From Leptospira_A soteropolitanensis (GTDB taxonomy: Bacteria > Spirochaetota > Leptospiria > Leptospirales > Leptospiraceae): 64,000 nucleotides of DNA. Below the pieces are notes generated by a model. That model worked only from the letters and a program-made list of their open reading frames with translations, made no database searches and had not been told where the DNA came from. How positions within the stretch are numbered: position 1 is the stretch's first letter; every line of letters begins with the position of its first letter. The stretch lies in assembly GCF_026151335.1 (NCBI RefSeq), contig NZ_JAMQPP010000002.1, one strand, 5' to 3'. Shown here piece after piece: positions 58,743-64,000 of the stretch. Both the position numbers and the translations under genes were made by a program.

Positions 58743-61248
58743 TGAATTCTAAATAGAATTGTTTTTTATCTACATTGTTTGTTTTATCAAGCAGATACAT
58801 AAATAGTTTTGTATTCTGCTTGTGGATTTTATTTCTTAAGAAAAGTCTTTCGCTCCAAATCACAGCTTCCGAAATTTTTCCCTGTTTCACCAAAGTTTTT
58901 GCGGTCATATAAAGGTATTCTTCCCGAGCCGGATTTTCTTTTGTTGCCAGTTTGAAGTTTATCACTGCGTTTTCCCAATTTTTTAATTGGTAAAACAATT
59001 TTCCAGCTAAAGCATGAAACGACGGATGTGGGTATTTTTCAATCAATGGAAGTAGTTTATTGATAGCTTCTTGGAAGTGGCCTTGTTTTGACTTGGCTTT
59101 AATTTCTAAATACTCTGTTCTTACCACTTCTGGAAATGAAATCCTCTGATTATTTGGAAAATATTCAATTTTTAAAAAAGAAATGTCGTCTGTGATTTCT
59201 CCGCTGGATTCAATTTCGGTAACCAAACGAGGTAGGTTGGTTTCTGAGCGTTCTACAAAGCGCAAAATTAAAGTTTCATCTTCGTTGATAGATCTTTGTA
59301 AATTATTTTCGGAGGGCAAAGCAATATCATCTCTACCATCAGATCCAATTAACAAAGTGTCACCAGCTTCTAACGAAAAAGTTTTGATTTAGAAGTAGTG
59401 ATCGTTTTTGGGAAACCCAAGTTTTCTCATCGATAGTTCTGTTTCTATAAAAGAGGCAACACCATCTCTATATAAAATACTCCACGGGTGTTCCGCATTG
59501 ATGTAATAAACAAATCCGTCTTTTGAAATCATTCCAAGGACTACACTAGATAACATAGAACCATCAAAACTTACAAAAACAGATTGAAGTTCAACATAGA
59601 GATCTTTTAGCCAAAGTTCTGGTGGTCTTGATTTTGTGTAACTGGATTTTGCTCGGGAGAGAACAGCTTGAAAAACGACTCCAAGTACAAGAGCTCCTCC
59701 TGCACCTTGGATGGATTTTCCCATAGCATCACCATTAGCAAAAACAGTAAAATCTCCCGATTCTAATTGAACCGTCCCTACAATACAAATATCGCCGCCT
59801 ATCTCTCCATCTTTTCCTCGAAATTGAAATTTTTTCTTTTGGTTTACATAAGATTCGATTTTTATCTCTGCAATTTTGTTTTCAATGCGGGCGAGTGGGT
59901 GTATAAGTAGAGATGTTAAAAAATAGTCTCCATCTTGTTTTTCTTTTAATATTTGTAATTGGCTTAATGAATCATTTAAGGCGTCTGTTCTTTCTTCTAC
60001 CTTCTTCTCTAAATTTTTGTTTAAGTCTTCTACCTCTTCGTTTAATCTCACAAAGGAATTCGCAAGGATGATCGCAAGAGAAATATTGAAGATAAGGAAA
60101 GCGTAACCCATAATACGAGGAAACACCCAATAGTTTCGATTGGTAGCTGTGTCAATCAGAGCTGCAATAAGAACAAATGTAATACCGATTGTAATGTAAA
60201 AAGCCCTTCTGTTTTTTTGCTTTAGATTTTTATATAGAATCGCAAATATCATGATTACATATACGATCCAAGTCGGTTGGACAAAAGTTGTGAGTAGATA
60301 ACTAAATGTTTCTATATTGTTTGTAATTGCAAAAAACAGAAAAAATAGTAACTGCAAGGTATCGAAAGTTTTAGCCAAGATACTATATCGTTCTTCAAAT
60401 AGTGTACGAAGGAAATGATACATAAATGGAATGAGTAGTAAAATCACCATATATTCCATTTTCTTCATTTCTAAAAAAGGAAATCCAAATTCATACTTAA
60501 GTTGATTTCTTAAAAAGTTATATACTACAAAAGAAAAGGAAAATAATGCAAAAAATAAATTCTCTCTATCTTTTCTTCTTCGAATAAAAAGAAAAAGAAA
60601 ATATCCTCCTACAGTGATATAGATAGTGAGAAAAATTAATTTAATAAATTCATCTTTATAAAATTGTCTTAGGATTTTGTCCGAAGGCCCAAGGCTTGTT
60701 TCGTCCTGTTCAATTCCACCGGAATTTGAAAAATATGGTTGGATCTGAACTATTAGTAAATTTGGTTTTCCGTATCGAATTAGGTTCGATGGAATATGAT
60801 AAATTCTTAATTTGTCGTAGGCTTGTGGGTCCACGGATCCCCACTTGCCAGTATTTCCTACACTTTCGCCGTTCAGAAATGTTTTGTCTCTATCATTGAT
60901 AACACCCAATCGCAAACTGTATTGAGTAGAAGGGTCAGTTGCGAATTGAATCCACTTGGCAAGTAATACCGTTTTTTTGGAGTTATATTCATTTTTGTCG
61001 GAGTATAAATTACCAGGGACAACAATTCGTTTCCAAGGTATTTTTGAAAAATTTGATTCGTTTAGCGATCGGATATCGGAATCACTTAGTTCTTTATTTG
61101 TCATGTACCAAAACGAGTTTGGATCCGATTTGTTTGTGTCTAGCGACACAGGCCTTTCTGGATCAGTGATTGTAGCTGAATTTGGTAGGCTTTGTGAATA
61201 GAGTAGGGAAAAAGAAAAGACAAGAAAAAGAAGTGTCGATTTTATCAT
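58717..61248 (-). pseudogene. 7TMR-DISM sensor SpoIIE-type phosphatase, interrupted by an in-frame stop
   Basis: One continuous reading frame of 844 codons is broken by a single TAA (59389-59391) at codon 620. Domain order: signal peptide, a 7TMR-DISMED-like beta-sandwich (about 40-185), seven membrane helices (about 195-400), a coiled coil (about 410-445) and a SpoIIE/PP2C phosphatase domain (about 455-690) with EIGGD near 484 and DAMGKSIQGAGGAL near 505. TPR-like helices follow. Downstream of the stop the same frame reads IKTFSLEAGDTLLIGSDGRDD, which aligns with IKTFQLEPGDVLIAGSDGRDD of the 15387 paralogue, where Tyr occupies the stop position. The first part alone (61248 to 59389, 619 residues) lacks the metal-binding GSDGRDD. 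The downstream part alone could start at TTG 59355. A nonsense mutation, sequencing error or readthrough cannot be told apart. Confidence 0.85.
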
Positions 61249-61303
61249 ATATAAACGAACCCTAAAGGTTTATAACTCTGTTATATTTTCAAATGGATGC
61301 AAA

Positions 61304-62485
61304 ATGGTCATTCGATTAAAAAAGAATAAAGAAAAAGCTGTATTAAATTTTCATCCTTGGATATTTTCTGGAGCCATTGCTTCCGGCGAATCAGGAATTG
61401 TTGCAGGTAGTATCGTCCGAGTGGAATCAATCGCGGGTGATTTCCTTGCTTGGGGACATTATGATCCGAAAAGTCAAATCCGAATTCGTTTGTTCTCTTT
61501 TGCACTATCGGAAGATGGCTCTCAGGAGAAATTTTGGTCTTCTAAATGGAATTCCATTTATGAATCGAAAAAAAAATTGTTACCGAAAGATACAACAGGC
61601 TTTCGACTTTTTCATTCAGAAGGGGATGGTGTCCCAGGTATTGTCGTTGATTGTTATAACCAAACGGCTGTTTTGCAAATAAAAACCCCTGGGGCCCAGA
61701 ATCTCCGCGAATGGTTAGTGTCTTTTTTATCCAATAAAGGATTTGAAACAATTTTAGAAAGAGGTGAAAAACTTGAAGATAAGTCTTCCGGAAACGTAAT
61801 CTTTCATAAAGGAACCGAATCTGAGCCTATATTTTTAGAACATGGAATTAAGTTCATCGCAGATATAACAAAAGGACAAAAAACGGGCTTTTTTTTAGAC
61901 CAAAGGGATAACCGGGCCTTAGTTTCTCGATATGCTTTTGGGCGCACCGTTTTAAATACCTTCGCTTATTCGGGTGCCTTTTCGGTTTATTCATTGTTAG
62001 CTGGTGCAAAAATTGTCCATAGTTTAGATATTTCTAAACAAGCGATCGAAATTTGTGAAAGAAACCTCCATTTAAATGGATTGAGTCCAATGATTGGAGA
62101 GGGGCGACATAAAAGTTTGGTTTTAGATAGTTTTGAATATTTAAAGTCGATGGAGTCAAATTTTTATGACATGATGATTTTGGATCCCCCAGCATTTACG
62201 AAAAGTATTGGAACCGTAAATCAAGCAAGCAGAGGGTACAAAGACATCAACATGAGAGCTATGTCAAAAATCCAAACGGGTGGACTAATTTTTACTTTTT
62301 CCTGTTCTCAACATATTTCTTTTGATTTATTCAAAAAAATTGTTTTCGGGGCAGCAAAGGATGCCAAAAAAAGAGTTAGAATTTTGCATCATTTAACCCA
62401 GAGTCCAGATCATGGTTATTCTGTTTTCCATCCGGAAGGAGAATACCTAAAAGGCCTTGTGATTCAGGTTGATGGAGATACATGA
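61304..62485 (+). CDS. rlmI: Class I rRNA methyltransferase, RlmI-like
   Basis: 393 residues. An N-terminal PUA-like domain (about 1-75, LNFHPWIFSGAI) is followed by a linker (about 80-180) and a Rossmann SAM-dependent methyltransferase domain (about 190-390). The SAM site is VLNTFAYSGAFSVYSLLAGA near 222, followed by an acidic position in HSLDISKQAIEICERN. The motif ILDPPAFTKS lies near 296 and FSCSQHIS, with a candidate catalytic Cys, near 330. RlmI makes m5C in 23S rRNA; relatives such as RlmK/RlmL are similar, so the exact site is not certain. It is divergent from the interrupted phosphatase with a 55-bp gap. Confidence 0.9.
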   Translation: MVIRLKKNKEKAVLNFHPWIFSGAIASGESGIVAGSIVRVESIAGDFLAWGHYDPKSQIRIRLFSFALSEDGSQEKFWSSKWNSIYESKKKLLPKDTTGFRLFHSEGDGVPGIVVDCYNQTAVLQIKTPGAQNLREWLVSFLSNKGFETILERGEKLEDKSSGNVIFHKGTESEPIFLEHGIKFIADITKGQKTGFFLDQRDNRALVSRYAFGRTVLNTFAYSGAFSVYSLLAGAKIVHSLDISKQAIEICERNLHLNGLSPMIGEGRHKSLVLDSFEYLKSMESNFYDMMILDPPAFTKSIGTVNQASRGYKDINMRAMSKIQTGGLIFTFSCSQHISFDLFKKIVFGAAKDAKKRVRILHHLTQSPDHGYSVFHPEGEYLKGLVIQVDGDT

Positions 62486-62510
62486 ATTCTTATATTGGTG
62501 AAATCTTAGA

Positions 62511-63935
62511 ATGAAATTTACATCCCTTAGTTTCCTTTTGTTTTTTCTTGTCATCTATTGTCTACATTGGATGATTCGTGGCAAATTTCGATTAGGCTTT
62601 TTGTTTTTGGCTTCTTTTGCTTTTTATGCTGCCTGGTCGATCCCCTTTGCTTTTCACTTTCTTTCAATTGTTCTATTAAATCATTTTTTTAATAAACAAA
62701 TTCTAAAAAACAAATCTAGTTTTTGGTATCCTGTCTCTCTGTTTGTTAATTTTGGAAATTTGTTTTTATTTAAATATTTTTACTTTCTTTGGGATGTTTT
62801 GTTTCAACTAACAGGAAGTATTTGGTTTGCACCTGAGTCTATTCAAAGTTTCCTAAATTCTCAATTTGGTGCAGACTCCATCACTCTTCCTCTTGCCATT
62901 AGTTTTTATACATTTCAAATGGTGGCCTATACCATTGATATCAAACGTGGTAATGCAGAAGAAAATCCTAGTTTTTTACAATTTGCCCTTTTTATCTTTT
63001 TCTTTCCTCAGTTGGTAGCAGGTCCCATTGTTAGGCATGGCGAGTTCTTTTATCAATTGGAAGTTTGGAACGCTAAAAAAGAACAACTCTTCGAAGGGTA
63101 TTATTTAGTTTTCCTTGGACTTTTTAAGAAAGTAGTCCTTGCGGACAATTTGTCTCCCGTCATTGAACCAGTTTTTCAGAGTCCGGAGTTATATGACGGG
63201 TTTACCAATTTTGTTGCGATGTTTGGATATTCTGCTAGAGTTTATTGTGATTTCAGTGGGTATACTGATTTAGCTAGAGGTTTAGGAAAGTTACTTGGGA
63301 TTAACCTTCCAGAAAATTTTCATGCCCCCTTTTTATCTGGGTCTGTGCGGGAACTTTGGACCCGTTGGCATATGACACTCGCAACTTGGATCAAAGATTA
63401 CATTTACTTTCCGTTAGGTGGATCTCGGGTTTCTGAATTTCGCGGTTACCTAAATTTAATCGTTACTTTTACTTTGGCCGGTTTTTGGCATGGAGCCAAT
63501 TTTACTTTTATTATTTGGGGATTTCTTCATGGGGTTATGCTAAGTGTAGAGAGAAAAATAGAGTTAATTCGGAAACCTGATAAAACTCAAAAAGTTGCAA
63601 GATGGAAGAAGTTTTTGGGTATTCTCTATGCTTTTAGTTTTTTTTCATTTACCATTGCTTTTTTCAATGGATCGAGTGTTCCAAACTCTCTTACGATGTT
63701 AGCAAAAGCGTTTACTGGTGGTGCTGGAATCAGAACTAATAAATTAGAATTAATTCTTTATACTTTAATAGTAACGTTTATTCTAAATTATTTGCAAACA
63801 AAACCAAGTTTTCCAAGGCCAAATTGGTCTACGAAGTTTTCTTTTGGTTTTCTATTGTTGTTTTCATTAGTAATTACCATTTTGTTAGGTTATCTTGCTC
63901 CAGGAGGAACGGAATTTATTTATTTCCAATTTTAA
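62511..63935 (+). CDS. MBOAT family O-acyltransferase (AlgI-like)
   Basis: 474 residues with about ten to eleven membrane helices, an AlgI/DltB-type membrane-bound O-acyltransferase. The family core is VYCDFSGYTDLARGLGKLLGI (about 244-264), then FHAPFLSGSVRELWTRWHMTLATWIKDYIYFPLGG (about 270-305), and the active-site His in GFWHGANFTFIIWGFLHG near 325-340. These enzymes acetylate alginate, teichoic acid or other exopolysaccharides, working with a second periplasmic protein. The next gene starts 1 bp after this stop and may be that partner. It lies 25 bp downstream of rlmI. Confidence 0.9.
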   Translation: MKFTSLSFLLFFLVIYCLHWMIRGKFRLGFLFLASFAFYAAWSIPFAFHFLSIVLLNHFFNKQILKNKSSFWYPVSLFVNFGNLFLFKYFYFLWDVLFQLTGSIWFAPESIQSFLNSQFGADSITLPLAISFYTFQMVAYTIDIKRGNAEENPSFLQFALFIFFFPQLVAGPIVRHGEFFYQLEVWNAKKEQLFEGYYLVFLGLFKKVVLADNLSPVIEPVFQSPELYDGFTNFVAMFGYSARVYCDFSGYTDLARGLGKLLGINLPENFHAPFLSGSVRELWTRWHMTLATWIKDYIYFPLGGSRVSEFRGYLNLIVTFTLAGFWHGANFTFIIWGFLHGVMLSVERKIELIRKPDKTQKVARWKKFLGILYAFSFFSFTIAFFNGSSVPNSLTMLAKAFTGGAGIRTNKLELILYTLIVTFILNYLQTKPSFPRPNWSTKFSFGFLLLFSLVITILLGYLAPGGTEFIYFQF

Positions 63936-63936
63936 T

Positions 63937-64000
63937 ATGAAGTTAAAGTATAAATTTCCTGTAGTAATCTATCCGATTCTTTTAGCCGCTTGTCTTTTTC
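63937..64000 (+). CDS. Start of gene downstream of MBOAT acyltransferase (partial)
   Basis: Only 21 codons are in the window. The ATG lies 1 bp after the MBOAT stop, and the peptide opens with MKLKYKFPVVIYPILLAACLF, a positively charged start and a hydrophobic stretch, i.e. a signal or membrane anchor. Operons of MBOAT acyltransferases often continue with an AlgX/AlgJ- or SGNH-like exported partner, which this could be. No ribosome binding site is evident, and the identity is open. Confidence 0.55.
   Translation, partial: MKLKYKFPVVIYPILLAACLF

Noticed and set aside
59356..59400. Initial impression of a frameshift in the interrupted phosphatase gene
   Set aside because: Counting bases shows both parts are in the same frame (61248 minus 59355 is divisible by three); a single TAA is the only lesion.
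61271..61285. TATAAC-TCT-GTTATA inverted repeat between the phosphatase and rlmI genes
   Set aside because: Short, AT-rich and within a 55-bp divergent gap where promoter elements are expected; not distinctive enough to call an operator.

Overview
The window reads as chromosomal DNA of a spirochaete, almost certainly Leptospira. The evidence is a FlaB-type flagellin at the left edge, several lipoproteins with loose spirochaetal lipoboxes, LPS synthesis (LpxC), large 7TM/HAMP sensor proteins ending in SpoIIE-type (PP2C) phosphatase domains with TPR tails, a class III cyclase next to a FecR-domain protein, and AT-rich sequence with frequent TTG/GTG starts. The species cannot be named from the sequence alone. 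Coding density is very high: no gene-free stretch exceeds 300 bases (the longest is 206 bp, 304-509), and no rRNA, tRNA, insertion sequence, prophage or CRISPR array was seen.

Layout. 1-5087: flagellin fragment, corrinoid adenosyltransferase, POT peptide transporter, PTS enzyme I and lpxC. 5266-9051: a translationally coupled MCE/Mla-type lipid-transport operon (MlaE, MlaF and MlaD homologues) whose first gene encodes an unrecognised exported protein built of repeated aromatic-proline motifs. 9099-14627: ddl, a sodium:solute symporter, xseB-xseA, an AI-2E-family permease and a lipoprotein. 14718-22320: DedA protein, a 1049-residue sensor phosphatase, an acetyltransferase-like protein, and the clpS-clpA proteolysis pair ended by a strong hairpin. 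22419-24430: a membrane protein, a RidA-like protein, and two small heat-shock genes behind what look like tandem CIRCE operators. 24516-28509: hisC-leuA behind an unknown membrane protein. 28491-38723: VOC-like protein, glycerophosphodiesterase, queuosine-precursor transporter, GH18 hydrolase, Sua5/TsaC, SppA, UvrA and an acyl-CoA-dehydrogenase-like protein. 38720-45396: CDF metal exporter, OmpA-like coiled-coil protein with a companion lipoprotein, MgtE, two further lipoproteins and exonuclease III. 45447-51508: a three-gene signalling cluster (membrane adenylate cyclase, FecR/Fn3-repeat protein, Fn3-like membrane protein). 51552-58742: hisD, panC, mfd, a lipoprotein and uppP. 58717-61248: a second sensor phosphatase interrupted by one in-frame stop codon. 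61304-64000: an RlmI-like methyltransferase, an MBOAT acyltransferase and the start of its neighbour.

Functional themes are envelope building and maintenance (lpxC, ddl, uppP, Mla operon, OmpA protein, SppA, MBOAT), protein quality control (clpS/clpA, small Hsps), DNA repair (uvrA, mfd, xseAB, exonuclease III) and signal transduction through phosphatase and cyclase sensors. The most interesting leads are the aromatic-proline repeat protein of the MCE operon, the tandem CIRCE-like operators, the cyclase/FecR/Fn3 cluster, the stop-interrupted phosphatase gene and a hairpin that could mask the lpxC ribosome binding site.
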